A model generated the notes under the pieces. That model did not search any database, was not told the DNA's origin, and worked only from the letters and a program-made list of their open reading frames with translations. Shown here piece by piece: positions 36,406-46,497 of a stretch of 64,000 bases of DNA; within the stretch, counting starts at the first letter, position 1, and each line of letters starts with the position of its first letter. The DNA is taken from assembly GCA_965247505.1 (NCBI GenBank), contig OZ252020.1:930001-994000 (forward strand), given 5' to 3'. Origin of the DNA: CAIYRG01 sp965247505. GTDB lineage: Bacteria > Pseudomonadota > Alphaproteobacteria > Micropepsales > Micropepsaceae. Both the position numbers and the translations under genes were made by a program.

Positions 36406-38703
36406 ATGATCGGCTGGGGCAACAACACACTGAGAGGCGGGCAGACCGCGTTCCATGGAATCCGAATGTGGGCGCAGATGTTCAGGATCGCGCTGTTCGT
36501 CGCTGCCGCCATGATCATCGCCGTGCCGGTCTGGAACATCTGGCGCAACACCACAGGCTATGAGTGGTACGCCGCGGGCATGTACACCCTGGTCGAGGGC
36601 AAGCTCACCATCGGCTTTAAGGGCACATCGCTCCAGGAAATCAAAGATCCATATGGCGCGGCGCATGTGTTCCCGCTGGATTATATCTCCAACTGGTACT
36701 TGGGCTGGTCTTCCCGCGAGCATCTGCGCGACGAAATCTTTTCCGGCGCTTGGCTCGGCGCGAAACTTGGCGTGGGCCTCATCGCGGGATTCCTCATCGG
36801 GTTCTGGATCCTTGGCAGCCGCCTAGGGCGAAGAAAGCACATCCGCGGCGCAGAATTGGTCACGGCCCGGCAATTGCGCCGCCTTGTGCAGCCCCTGCAT
36901 GCTCGGTTTCTGCAATACCTCTCGCCTGCAGCGGGCCTTTCGCCCTACCGCGTCGCCGGGGTTCCCTATCCAGAGCGCACCGAGACCCAGCACACCATCG
37001 TCTCGGGCACCACGGGCTCTGGAAAAACCGTGCTGATCGCCGATCTGGTGGCCCAGATACGCGCCCGCGGCGAGCGCTGCGTCATCTACGACAAGATGGG
37101 GAGCTATACGCAATCCTTCTTCGATCCCGAACGGGATGTTCTGCTGAACCCGCTCGATGACCGCAGCCCCCGCTGGTCGCCCTTCATGGAGGCCCGCAAC
37201 CCGCGCGACTTCGACATGATGGCCGCGGCGTTGATTCCTCAGCAGCGCGACACCGTCGATCCGTTCTGGGTCACTGCCGCGCGGCAATTATTCTCCAACG
37301 GCGCGGCGGTACTGTGGAAACGAGGCGTTAAAGAAAACCGCACCCTGGTGGATCATCTCCTGAAGACAGAGCTCAACCAATTGGCCGAGGCGATGGAGGG
37401 CACGGTGGCCCAATCCATCGTCGATCCGGAAAACCCCAAGACCGCGCTCTCGGTCCGCGCCATGCTGACCGCCCATATCGGGGCATTGGAATTCCTGCCC
37501 GATACCGGCAAGCCCTTCTCGATCCGCGACTGGGTCTCGCGGAAAGATGGCGGCGGCTTTTTGTTCCTGACCTCGCGCGGCGATCAGCATGCGAGCCTAA
37601 GGGGACTCATCTCCACCTGGCTCGAGATCGCGGTCAACGCTCTTCTCTCGCTCGACCAGGATGGAGAGCGCCGTGTCTGGGTGATCCTCGACGAACTGCC
37701 TACGCTCCACCAGGTGCCGAGCCTTCAGCCGGGACTTGCGGAATCGCGTCAGTTCGGCGGCTGCTTCGTGCTCGGGATTCAGGTCGCCTCGGCGCTGCGC
37801 GATCTCTACGGGAAGAACGGCGCCGAGACCATCTCCGGGCTTTGCGGCACCAGGGTCGTGCTCTCCGCGCCCGACCGCGACACCGCGCAATGGTCCGCCG
37901 ACAGCTTAGGCCGGGCCGAGATAGAGGAGATCTCGGAGGCCTACAGTTACGGTGCCAACACCATGCGCGACGGGGTATCGCTTACGCCACGGCGCGAGCT
38001 GCGCTCGCTGGCGCTGCCCTCGGAGATCATGCGGCTGCCCAATCTCACCGGCTATCTCAAGCTCCCAGGGCCATGGCCCGTGGCGCGCATCAAGCTCAAA
38101 TATTTGCACCGCCCCATGGCGGCTGCCAGGTTCGTGCAACGTGGGGAGTTGCCGCCGGTGGAAGACAAACCCGCTGTTCCGGCTGGGAAGAGCGGGCGTG
38201 ACGCCGATGCCAAGGCGCTTAAAGCCGATGCCGGGAGTAAGCGCGAACGACATGAGGAGGACGCGATGCCGTGGTCTGCCGGAACGGCGGGTAATCAGAG
38301 AAAGCCCCACCGGGCGCCGCCCACGGACAAAAGTAATGGGGCCGGAACGGCGGGTAATAAAGTGTCACTCAACCTGCCGCCGCCTGGAGTCGCTCCCGGG
38401 AATGACACGGGCGAAACGAACGGCGAAGAAAAGGTGGAGACTCCGGTCCCTGCGCCCGATGCCGGAAAGGCACCCCTACCGGGGAAGAAGAAAAACCTTG
38501 CGGCGGGTGCTGCGGAAAACAGCGAAGACGAGGCTCGCGCCGGCAATGGGAACGGCGCCCTCAACACTGGAAAGCCCGGTGAACCTGAAACCGATTCCCG
38601 CGGTTCCGCTCATCGCGGCGAAGGCATGCCCCAACGCCATGTCGGTCCATCAAACGGAATACCGAAGGACGGAGACGGCAAGGACCGTCTGATTCCTCTC
38701 TGA
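36406..38703 (+). CDS. traD: TraD, type IV coupling protein
   Basis: 765 residues. Two N-terminal membrane spans (about 25-45 and 122-140) flank a periplasmic part; Walker A GTTGSGKT lies near residue 203 and Walker B VWVILDELPTL near 424. TraD couples the relaxosome to the T4SS and pumps DNA. The last about 175 residues are low complexity (Gly/Lys/Ala/Pro), where F TraD also has a variable TraM-binding tail. A strong ribosome binding site precedes it. traI follows after 1 bp. Confidence 0.95.
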   Translation: MIGWGNNTLRGGQTAFHGIRMWAQMFRIALFVAAAMIIAVPVWNIWRNTTGYEWYAAGMYTLVEGKLTIGFKGTSLQEIKDPYGAAHVFPLDYISNWYLGWSSREHLRDEIFSGAWLGAKLGVGLIAGFLIGFWILGSRLGRRKHIRGAELVTARQLRRLVQPLHARFLQYLSPAAGLSPYRVAGVPYPERTETQHTIVSGTTGSGKTVLIADLVAQIRARGERCVIYDKMGSYTQSFFDPERDVLLNPLDDRSPRWSPFMEARNPRDFDMMAAALIPQQRDTVDPFWVTAARQLFSNGAAVLWKRGVKENRTLVDHLLKTELNQLAEAMEGTVAQSIVDPENPKTALSVRAMLTAHIGALEFLPDTGKPFSIRDWVSRKDGGGFLFLTSRGDQHASLRGLISTWLEIAVNALLSLDQDGERRVWVILDELPTLHQVPSLQPGLAESRQFGGCFVLGIQVASALRDLYGKNGAETISGLCGTRVVLSAPDRDTAQWSADSLGRAEIEEISEAYSYGANTMRDGVSLTPRRELRSLALPSEIMRLPNLTGYLKLPGPWPVARIKLKYLHRPMAAARFVQRGELPPVEDKPAVPAGKSGRDADAKALKADAGSKRERHEEDAMPWSAGTAGNQRKPHRAPPTDKSNGAGTAGNKVSLNLPPPGVAPGNDTGETNGEEKVETPVPAPDAGKAPLPGKKKNLAAGAAENSEDEARAGNGNGALNTGKPGEPETDSRGSAHRGEGMPQRHVGPSNGIPKDGDGKDRLIPL

Positions 38704-38704
38704 C

Positions 38705-41620
38705 ATGGTCGCCTCTATCGGCGCGGTCGCCTCCGCATCGCAAGGGATCTCCTATTACGAGCGTGACGGCTATTATGCCAAGGACGACCCCGCGCATAAG
38801 GAATCCAGTGTCTGGGCCGGCAAGGGCGCTGCGGAACTCGGTCTTTCCGGCCTGGTTGATGGGCAAGTCTTCAAGGCCGTTCTGGAAGGAAAGGTGCCGG
38901 ACGGAACCGATCGCCAACTTGGGCGCAAGGACCGGGACGGCGTCATCCATCACCGTCCCGGCCGCGACGTCACGTTGTCGGCCCCTAAATCCGTCTCCCT
39001 CCTAGCCCTGATCGGCGGCGACGAGCGCGTCACTGCCGCGCATGATCGGGCGGTTGGACGCACGCTCGCCTGGATCGAAGGCAAAGTCGTAGAGACTAGG
39101 CTGAAAGACCCGGAGACTGGTGCCATGGTCCGTGCCGGCGGGCAGAAGATGGTCGTGGCGGCCTTCCGCCACGACACCTCGCGCAACCTCGATCCCCAGC
39201 TTCATACCCACGCGGTGCTGGCCAACATGGTGCAAGGCGAGGACGGCAAGTGGCGGACTATGGCCAATGAGAAGTTATACGCTTCGAAAATGCTGATCGG
39301 CGCTCTCTACCGGAGCGAGTTGGCGCGTGAACTGGGAGGGCTCGGCTATCGCTTGGAAAAGACCCATGCCGATGGGCGGTTCGAGATATCCGGCGTTCCG
39401 AGAAAAACAATTGAGGCGTTTTCAACCCGGCGCGCTGAGATCGAGGCGGCGATGGCCCAGCGGGGTCTGGGCGATCCAGCCGCGAACCAGCGTTTGGCCC
39501 AGCGCGCGGCACTGATGACCCGCGCCGCCAAGCGTGAAATCGACAAGGCGGCGCTTAAGGAGAACTGGGAGAAACAGGCCGCCGGTCTCGGCTTCGACGC
39601 GCGGACGCTCGCGGAGGAAGCGGTGCAAAGAGAGACGGTCAAGGACGCAGGCAATGAGCCCGGACACGATACCTCCGGCCTTTCAGGTGACAGACAGGAC
39701 CAGAGTCCCGGAAGAACGATGGAATCCGCCGCTGAACAGGCGATGGCCTGGGCGGTGTCGCATCTCTCTGAGCGCGAGGCGGTATTCTCGCGCACGGGTC
39801 TGCTCGCCGCCGCGCTCGCTTGGAATCCGGGTGCGGTAACGATTGGAGACGCGGAGAACACGGTGGCGCGGTTGGAGAAAGCGGGCACATTGCATGCAGC
39901 GAACCTGCCCGTGCGAGGTGAATCCCTCACCACGGACAGGGCGGTCGCCGAGGAGAAGGAAACCATCGCGCTCATGGCGCAGGGCCACGGGCGGGGCACG
40001 GCTCCCATGCGTGGTCGCGCCGTCGACAAGGCGCTCCGCAACGGGCCACTAACTGAAGGCCAGAAACAGGCCGTGAAGCTCATTCTTTCCGACAAGGATC
40101 GCGTGGTCGGTGTGCAGGGTTATGCCGGGACCGGTAAGACTACGATGTTGAACCGCGCCCGCGCGCTACTCGAAAAACGCGGGTTCGAGGTCAAGGGTTT
40201 GGCGCCCTCGGCCTCGGCCGCGCGCACGCTTGCCGCCGAGGCCGGCATCGAAAGCGAAACCCTGCAACGCTTCCTCGCACGCAACGCAGGCGTTGCGGAG
40301 GGACGGCTTAGCGCTAAAGGAGAACGTGATATGCGCGCGGCTTATCGCAAGACCGTGCTGGTAGTGGACGAAGGCTCGCTCGCCTCCACCGTCCAGATCC
40401 GCGACCTGTTGCGGATCGCAAACGCGCTGCGCATTCCACGCATGGTGTTGGTCGGCGACGAAAAGCAGCTCGATGCCGTCGACGCGGGCAAGCCCTTCGC
40501 ACAATTGCAGCGTGCAGGTATGAAGACGGCCACGATGAACGAGATCATGCGCCAGCGTGATCCTGAATTAAAAGCCGCCGTAGAGGCAAGCATCGTGGGC
40601 GACGTCAGAAAGGCGTTCGACAAACTCGGATCGAACGTCGCGGAAGTGAAGCCCGATAATCTCGCCGGTGCCGCTGCCGCGCGGTGGCTGAAACTTTCGC
40701 CCCATGAACGAGAGAACGCCGGGCTGATGGTGCCGAGCCATGCGCTGCGTGAGGAGATCAACGCCATCATCCGCGACCGGTTGATCCGTGACGGTGTCAT
40801 TCATGGACCGGCAATGAACGCCGAGCGTCTGATCTCACGAGGCTATACCAACGCCGAGAAATCGCTGCCCGCGAACTATGCGCAAGGCGATGTGGTCGCC
40901 TTTCACCGCGCCTACAAGCGGCTCGGCGTCGAAAAGGGAGACAAGTTGCAGGTCGACGGGGTGGACCGCGAGGACGGCACGGTCCGCCTTGGGGGTAAGG
41001 ACGGAAGGCTGGTCGCCTGGGAGCCCGGCAGGCTCGCGGGCAGGACCGGCGGTGTCGAGGTCTACCGCACCGACGCGATGGAATTGCGCGAGGGCGACCG
41101 TATCCGCTGGACCCGAAACGATTCCGATCTCGGCGTTGTCAACAGCCAAGCCGCTGAAGTAGCCGGGGTGAAGGGCGGCGCAGTTACGTTCAAGCTAGAA
41201 GGCGGGCGGAGGCTGGACATGCGCGATGGCGATCCCCAACTACGCCATATCGACTGGGCGTGGGCATCCACGGTGCATGCGTTTCAGGGGCGCACCGTCG
41301 ATACTGTTATCGCGGCGATGGAAGCCAACCATCCCCACCTTACGACGCAGAAAACCCTCTATGTCGAAATCAGCCGCGCCCGCGACCGTGCGGAGCTGGT
41401 CACCGACGACCGGGCGGCTCTGCGCGAACGCTTGGAAGCCGCAACCGGGGAGCGAATATCGGCTCTTGAATCGGTCGAGCCGGCGCAGGGCAAAGCAGCG
41501 GAGCACGCGTCTGAAACAGCGTATGATCGGGGACGAGACGAGGCCGCGCAGGAGCTGCGCGATCGGACGCCCGAGCCGGAGAAGGTCCGCGGGCAGCGCG
41601 GGATCGAGATGGAGATGTAG
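38705..41620 (+). CDS. traI: TraI, MobF-family relaxase-helicase
   Basis: 971 residues. The N-terminal TrwC relaxase domain has candidate catalytic tyrosines in SYYERDGYY (residues about 16-24) and the HUH metal site in DPQLHTHAV (near 165). The C-terminal SF1 helicase domain has Walker A GYAGTGKTTM (near 473), Walker B LVVDEGSLAS (near 552) and a final motif YVEISRAR (near 886). It nicks oriT, stays bound to the 5' end and unwinds the DNA. It is shorter than F TraI (1756 aa), like many alphaproteobacterial MobF enzymes. It closes the transfer operon. Confidence 0.95.
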   Translation: MVASIGAVASASQGISYYERDGYYAKDDPAHKESSVWAGKGAAELGLSGLVDGQVFKAVLEGKVPDGTDRQLGRKDRDGVIHHRPGRDVTLSAPKSVSLLALIGGDERVTAAHDRAVGRTLAWIEGKVVETRLKDPETGAMVRAGGQKMVVAAFRHDTSRNLDPQLHTHAVLANMVQGEDGKWRTMANEKLYASKMLIGALYRSELARELGGLGYRLEKTHADGRFEISGVPRKTIEAFSTRRAEIEAAMAQRGLGDPAANQRLAQRAALMTRAAKREIDKAALKENWEKQAAGLGFDARTLAEEAVQRETVKDAGNEPGHDTSGLSGDRQDQSPGRTMESAAEQAMAWAVSHLSEREAVFSRTGLLAAALAWNPGAVTIGDAENTVARLEKAGTLHAANLPVRGESLTTDRAVAEEKETIALMAQGHGRGTAPMRGRAVDKALRNGPLTEGQKQAVKLILSDKDRVVGVQGYAGTGKTTMLNRARALLEKRGFEVKGLAPSASAARTLAAEAGIESETLQRFLARNAGVAEGRLSAKGERDMRAAYRKTVLVVDEGSLASTVQIRDLLRIANALRIPRMVLVGDEKQLDAVDAGKPFAQLQRAGMKTATMNEIMRQRDPELKAAVEASIVGDVRKAFDKLGSNVAEVKPDNLAGAAAARWLKLSPHERENAGLMVPSHALREEINAIIRDRLIRDGVIHGPAMNAERLISRGYTNAEKSLPANYAQGDVVAFHRAYKRLGVEKGDKLQVDGVDREDGTVRLGGKDGRLVAWEPGRLAGRTGGVEVYRTDAMELREGDRIRWTRNDSDLGVVNSQAAEVAGVKGGAVTFKLEGGRRLDMRDGDPQLRHIDWAWASTVHAFQGRTVDTVIAAMEANHPHLTTQKTLYVEISRARDRAELVTDDRAALRERLEAATGERISALESVEPAQGKAAEHASETAYDRGRDEAAQELRDRTPEPEKVRGQRGIEMEM

Positions 41621-41736
41621 CCACTCTGTCCTGGTTGCAATTCTGCGGGCCGGCGACTCACAAACCAGCTTCTTTCAATCGCACTGGTGTCCCGGCGCGT
41701 TCCGAAAGCGGTGTCCGTCGGGCCCTCAACGAAAAG

Positions 41737-42312
41737 CTAGGACTTGACCGCCGCGATACCCGCCCTTCGCGTTGTGTAGTTCGGCGAGCGGAACGCGCTA
41801 CTCGTCTGCCAGGCACCCGCCTGTGCAACGCGGCTGAATTGTATGGATCTCAGCCCAAACCGGTCTGTGATGGCGTCGAACGCCTCGGTCGGCTTTTCGT
41901 TCCTTGGATCGTGCGTGTCGAACAGTGAAACTTTCGCATGCCCGGTCTCGACGAGGTCGAGCAGCATTACGCCGGCGCGCTTGTACGCCAGTTCTTTGCT
42001 GTAGATGTGCTTCAGAGCAACCATCGCGGCTCGCACGACATGCTTCGTGTTATTAGTCGCGGGCGACAGCGCTTCCGAGTGGGAAGGAGCATGGTGGGGC
42101 TTTTGCCAAAACGGTTGGTCTAGATGAACACGTTCACCAAAGAGGCGACAAGGTTGACCCCGCGAACGGACTGCGCTGCATCGGATGCGAATACGGCGAT
42201 GGCATTGACCAACTCCCAGAAGTCGCGCATCCGGATCACGTATGCCGTGTCACGGTCGATGAGGACGGTATTGGCGCGGGCCGCCGTTCCAGGTTCGAGG
42301 ACGTCGAGACAC
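41737..42312 (-). pseudogene. umuC: Decayed umuC 3' end (DNA polymerase V subunit)
   Basis: On the minus strand 42036-41737 the translation (RAAMVALKHIYSKELAYKRA, GVMLLDLVETG, SLFDTHD, AWQTSSAFRSPNYTTR) is the C-terminal end of UmuC, the DUF4113 region. Upstream, the expected VFI-Q/R-TN sequence reads VFI-stop-TN with an amber codon, and a frameshift follows. Sequence further upstream looks UmuC-like only weakly and ends at the IS insertion (target duplication 42313-42321). On the far side of the IS nothing UmuC-like is visible, so the gene was truncated before or with the insertion. Non-functional. Confidence 0.75.
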
Positions 42313-42321
42313 GGATGAGGT

Positions 42322-43634
42322 CATTAGTGTCCGGTTAAAAAGCGAATAGATTCACTTGGTTGGTTATTTGCGGTGGGTTGCGTCTATTTTCGTCTTTGGT
42401 AAGTGCTTGATGTAGAGGCATTTTCTCGAAGAGGGTCAGCTAGAGGATCTGTAGCAAAGTGTAGAGTGAGGCGTCCAAGTCGAGGCGCTTCTTGACGATG
42501 GCGACGAGGACGTAGACCGAGACGGCGATCCAGATCTGCGTCTTCACCGCGTTTTCCGAGGTTCCGAAGAACTGCTTGATCCGAAGATGTTGCTTGATCC
42601 ACCTGAAGAAGAGCTCCACTTGCCAGCGGCTTTTGTAGAGGGTGCAAATGGTGGTGGCGGGAAGGGAGAAGTTGTTGGTGATGAACACCAACGTCTTGCC
42701 GGACTCGGGGTCATTGAAGCGGATGCGCCGCAGAAGTTCGGGGTAATCCGTCTTGGTGCAGATGCCGTCCAAGGAGATGGTCTGGTCGCAAACGATGCCC
42801 GCCGGGCGATCCGACGCCGCCGAATAGACGCGGTGAGCATGCATGTTCGATTTGGCGCGGGTGACGAAGGAGGCCCCAGCTTGATGCAACACATGAAGGC
42901 GGGCAAAGTCGACGTAGCCACGATCCACGACGTAGATCGCTCCGGCTTCCGGTATCAGCATATCAAGGGCATGAACGTCGTGCAGCTTGCCGTCCGAGAT
43001 ATGGATGAAACTCGGTACGTTGCCCTGCAGGTCGAGCAATGTGTGCATCTTCACAGCCGCTTTGGTGGCACGGAAGTGCGACCACGGAAAGACCGACAGG
43101 CACAGAGCGATGGTCGTCGAGTCCAGGGCGTAGACGGTGTTGGTTAGCTCCAACCCCAGTTCTTCGCCGGCGTACAGCTTCCTCGCCACGGTGATCGGCC
43201 GCTAGGCCAACTCCGCGTGGATACGCCAGTCGCGCCTTTCGTTGGCATCGGCCAGCGTCGAGCGCCGGACCGGCCGGCGGAAGCCCATGTGATAGAGGTT
43301 CGACGCTTGGACCGAGAGGCAGGCCTCAATGTCGCGCAGGCTCTCCCGGTAGGTCAGCTGGGCGAAGGCCATGGCCCGGTATTGCTCGGCGCAGGAAAGC
43401 GTCCGGACCCGGTGATCGCTGCCGTACCGATTGACGATCCGCGTGAAGGTCGTCCAGGGCGTGAAACCCAGGAGTTGGGCGAAAAGGGTCTTGCCGGTAT
43501 TCATGAGCATGTCCTCGGAAAAACTCCGGAAAGTGCTCCATCCAATTTAAATCGACACCACCCATTTTCGCTTCAAACCCTGCAGAAATCTTGCCTTCAG
43601 TCGCCAAAACCCTTCAGTTAACCGGACAGCAGTG
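42322..43634 (-). mobile_element. IS4-family insertion sequence
   Basis: 1313 bp. The ends are inverted repeats: CATTAGTGTCCGGTTAA at 42322-42338 against CACTGCTGTCCGGTTAA read inward from 43634 (3 mismatches in 17). A 9-bp target duplication GGATGAGGT stands at 42313-42321 and 43635-43643. It contains one transposase gene on the minus strand. The intact target duplication shows a simple, fairly recent transposition. Confidence 0.93.
42440..43510 (-). pseudogene. IS4-family transposase with in-frame amber stop
   Basis: The N-terminal part (43510-43202; LFAQLLGFTPWTTFTRIV) is a DUF4372 domain. The C-terminal part (to 42440) is the DDE transposase core: YALDSTTIALCLSVF with the first Asp, YVVDRGYVDFARL with the second, and the YKSRWQVELFFRWIKQ helix with the catalytic Glu. 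Both parts are in one frame, separated by a single TAG at 43202-43204 (AELA-stop-RPITV), where relatives carry a sense codon, probably Gln. The enzyme is thus interrupted; the IS would depend on suppression or on help in trans. Confidence 0.88.
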
Positions 43635-43773
43635 GGATGAGGTAACAAAAATATCCAAGATGCGTTGAGGATTCTACCTTATTTGTAGTTTAGAAGGAGG
43701 GGATTCTTTATCAATGTAGTCAGACTGCTGGGAACACAAAGACCAGAAAAGTTTGGGTGCGAGCGGGGGAAAG
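43635..43773 (+). promoter_or_regulatory. cas3: Upstream region of the cas operon
   Basis: A 139-bp AT-rich non-coding stretch lies between the IS target duplication and cas3, with a GGGGGAAAG ribosome binding site at its end. The cas promoter should lie here or, if supplied by the IS, at its right end. I see no convincing -35/-10 pair. Confidence 0.35.
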
Positions 43774-46497
43774 ATGGCCGTAAATAATTCCTTCGATGCC
43801 CAATTTGCGGCCCTGATGGGTCTGAAGCCCTTCTGTTGGCAGAGACGGTTATTCCACAAACACTTTCTGACCGGAGACTTGCCGCCGGCACTCGATCTGC
43901 CGACAGGCCTTGGGAAGACCTCAGTAATGACGATCTGGTATCTGGCGCTCAAGGCGGGGGCGCCCGTGCCGCGGCGCCTCGTTTACGTTGTCGACCGGCG
44001 CGCGGTGGTCGACCAGGCGACGACGGTCGCTGATGAGATCAAGAATAAGTCTGGGGACACCACATTGCGCGCGAGCACGCTGCGCGGCCAGCATGTGGAC
44101 AACAGAGCATGGCTCGAAAACCCGGGGGCGCCTGCCATCATCGTGGGCACCATCGATATGATTGGCTCCCGGCTCTTGTTTTCCGGATATGGCGTGTCCC
44201 GAAAGATGCGTCCCTATCATGCGGGGCTTCTGGGCGCTGACACGCTCGTTGTGCTCGACGAATCTCATCTCGTGCCGCCTTTCGAGGAGTTGATGAAATC
44301 GATCGCGGGCGACCGCATTGCCTTCGGACCGCGGGATGTGCTGCACCGTAAAATCCTCCCGTCCTTCAAGCTGCTCTCGCTGTCTGCCACCGGGCGAAAT
44401 CATTACCGGGATGTGTTCCATCTTGAGGAAGATGATGGCGCGGACGAACTAGTCAGGAAGCGGTTAGAAGCGAAAAAGCGTGCGACCGCCGTGGCTACGA
44501 ACAACAGAAAACTCGCCGTCGCACTCGCCGATGAAGCCTGGAAGCTGGCGGAAGAATCCAGGCAACCGATCCGCTGCCTCGTCTATTGCAACAGCCGCGA
44601 CGTGGCGGAGAAGGTTCGTGACGCGCTCGTAAAACGCGGAAAGAAAGTGCTGGACATCGAGCTTTTCGTCGGCGCGCGGCGCGTATGGGAGCGCCTGAAG
44701 GCAGCAGAGAGGCTCCAAGAACTGGGCTTTCTCGCCGGAAGTGGTGTTGCACTCAAAAAGCATGCCTTCCTCGTCGCCACTTCGGCCGGCGAAGTGGGCG
44801 TTGATCTCGATGCGGACCACATGGTCTGTGATCTCGTGCCTTGGGAGCGCATGGTGCAGCGCTTGGGGCGCGTCAATCGGCGCGGCGATGGCGATGCACG
44901 GATCGTCCTCATCCACGAGGGGGAGCCGAAACCGGACGACTTGCGCGCGATGATTGCGTGGCGCAGCCGCATCCTTCTCGACGCACTCCCCGCAAATAAG
45001 CGCGGTATTGACGTAAGCCCCGGCGCGTTGCGGGAACTCAAGCTGCGTGCGGAGAAGGACCCGGAGCTTGGGGAGAAAATCGAGGCTGCGACAACCCCTG
45101 AGCCCTTGCGCCCCGCGCTTACCCGCGCGCTCGTTGATGCCTGGTCGATGACTTCGCTCGACCGGCATACTGGCCGGCCGGAGGTTGGCCCGTGGCTTCG
45201 AGGCTGGATCGAAGACGACGAGCCGCAAACATCTGTTGTCTGGCGCGCGTACCTACCAGTGCGCATGGAAGGCGAAGATGCTTCATCGAAGGAGGTGGAA
45301 GATTTCTTCGAGGCAGCGCCTTCTCATGCGAGCGAGGAACTCAAAACGCAGACGTGGCGTGTCGTCGACTGGCTGATGGTTCGAACCTCGGCAATGTTGA
45401 AGGCTCGGCGTTCGTCGACGGGGTCGGACGATAGAGCGGAAGTAGAAGAGTCTGGCGATCTGGATTCGAACGAGGCGGCGAGCCTGTCTCCAAAGCCGTT
45501 GGGAGTGAACGATATCGTAGCCTTCGCACTAACGTCCGCCGGCGATCTGCGGAAGAGCTACCGGTTTCGCGATCTTAACGAAGGCAAGAATACCAAGAGG
45601 CTAGAAGACGGGCTCCGGGGCGAGCTTACGGGTGCGACGCTTATCGTTGATGCGCGACTGAGAGGGCTGACGGACGGACTGCTTAAAAAGACGGGTGACA
45701 TGGCAGTGCGCACTGCCGACGATGGTGGCGTTTGGCTTCCAACGCTGGAAGATGGGGGTCCCGTCGTCCGGTTCCGGGTTCATCAAGCCGTCGCGCCCAA
45801 AGCGGTGAAGGTCGCTCCACGTGAAACCCGTGCCTTCGTGACACGGCGGTCGGATGAGGGCGAGGATATTGAGTTGCTCCTCGTTGGAACGTGGGCAACG
45901 GAAGAGAGTCGGGCTGGGACCAACAATCCGCAGCTTCTGGTGGAGCATCATTCGTGGACCGAGCAGCGGGCGCTTGCGATTGCCGAGGCCGTCGGCCTGA
46001 CTGGCAATCATAAGAAAGTACTCAGCATCGCCGCACGGTTGCATGATGAGGGCAAGAAGGCGAGAGCTTGGCAGGCCGCATTCAACGCCCCGCGTGACGG
46101 CAACATTTACGCCAAGACGAAAGGGCCGATCAGTTATGCGTTCCTGCATGGCTATCGCCATGAGTTCGGTTCGCTGCCTTTTGCGGAGAAGGATGCGGCG
46201 TTCAAAGTGTTACCACCAGACCTGCAAGACCTCGTATTGCATTTGATCACAGCGCATCATGGCGGCGGGCGCCCGCTGATCGAGACGACGGGCTGCGAAG
46301 ACGCGCCGCCCTCGGCACTCAATGGGCGCGCGCGCGATGTTGCGCTGCGCTTTGCGCGGCTGCAGAAGCGTTGGGGGCCTTGGGGCCTCGCGTGGTGGGA
46401 GGCGCTGTTGCGCGCGGCGGACCAACAGGCGTCGCGCGACAACGACGAGCGCCCCGTCGCCTATACCGAGAACACCAAGATCACAGAGGATGCCTGA
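43774..46497 (+). CDS. cas3: Cas3 helicase-nuclease, type I-G (HD at C-terminus)
   Basis: 907 residues from the ATG at 43774 with a good ribosome binding site. SF2 helicase motifs come first: LPTGLGKTS (Walker A, near residue 43), VLDESHLVPPF (DExH-type box, near 162), SATGR and ...RLGRVNRRGDG. The HD nuclease follows at the C-terminus: ARLHDEGKKARAW near 756 and ITAHHGGGRP further on. Helicase first and HD last is the arrangement of the GSU0051-type Cas3 in type I-G (formerly I-U). It degrades target DNA recruited by Cascade. Overlaps cas8 by 1 bp. Confidence 0.95.
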   Translation: MAVNNSFDAQFAALMGLKPFCWQRRLFHKHFLTGDLPPALDLPTGLGKTSVMTIWYLALKAGAPVPRRLVYVVDRRAVVDQATTVADEIKNKSGDTTLRASTLRGQHVDNRAWLENPGAPAIIVGTIDMIGSRLLFSGYGVSRKMRPYHAGLLGADTLVVLDESHLVPPFEELMKSIAGDRIAFGPRDVLHRKILPSFKLLSLSATGRNHYRDVFHLEEDDGADELVRKRLEAKKRATAVATNNRKLAVALADEAWKLAEESRQPIRCLVYCNSRDVAEKVRDALVKRGKKVLDIELFVGARRVWERLKAAERLQELGFLAGSGVALKKHAFLVATSAGEVGVDLDADHMVCDLVPWERMVQRLGRVNRRGDGDARIVLIHEGEPKPDDLRAMIAWRSRILLDALPANKRGIDVSPGALRELKLRAEKDPELGEKIEAATTPEPLRPALTRALVDAWSMTSLDRHTGRPEVGPWLRGWIEDDEPQTSVVWRAYLPVRMEGEDASSKEVEDFFEAAPSHASEELKTQTWRVVDWLMVRTSAMLKARRSSTGSDDRAEVEESGDLDSNEAASLSPKPLGVNDIVAFALTSAGDLRKSYRFRDLNEGKNTKRLEDGLRGELTGATLIVDARLRGLTDGLLKKTGDMAVRTADDGGVWLPTLEDGGPVVRFRVHQAVAPKAVKVAPRETRAFVTRRSDEGEDIELLLVGTWATEESRAGTNNPQLLVEHHSWTEQRALAIAEAVGLTGNHKKVLSIAARLHDEGKKARAWQAAFNAPRDGNIYAKTKGPISYAFLHGYRHEFGSLPFAEKDAAFKVLPPDLQDLVLHLITAHHGGGRPLIETTGCEDAPPSALNGRARDVALRFARLQKRWGPWGLAWWEALLRAADQQASRDNDERPVAYTENTKITEDA

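Noticed and set aside
42202..43204. Alternative genetic code (TAG as Gln) suggested by amber codons in both the IS4 transposase and the umuC remnant
   Set aside because: Intact genes in the window, such as traI and the giant gene, end in TAG; the two ambers are in decayed genes and are best explained as C-to-T mutations.
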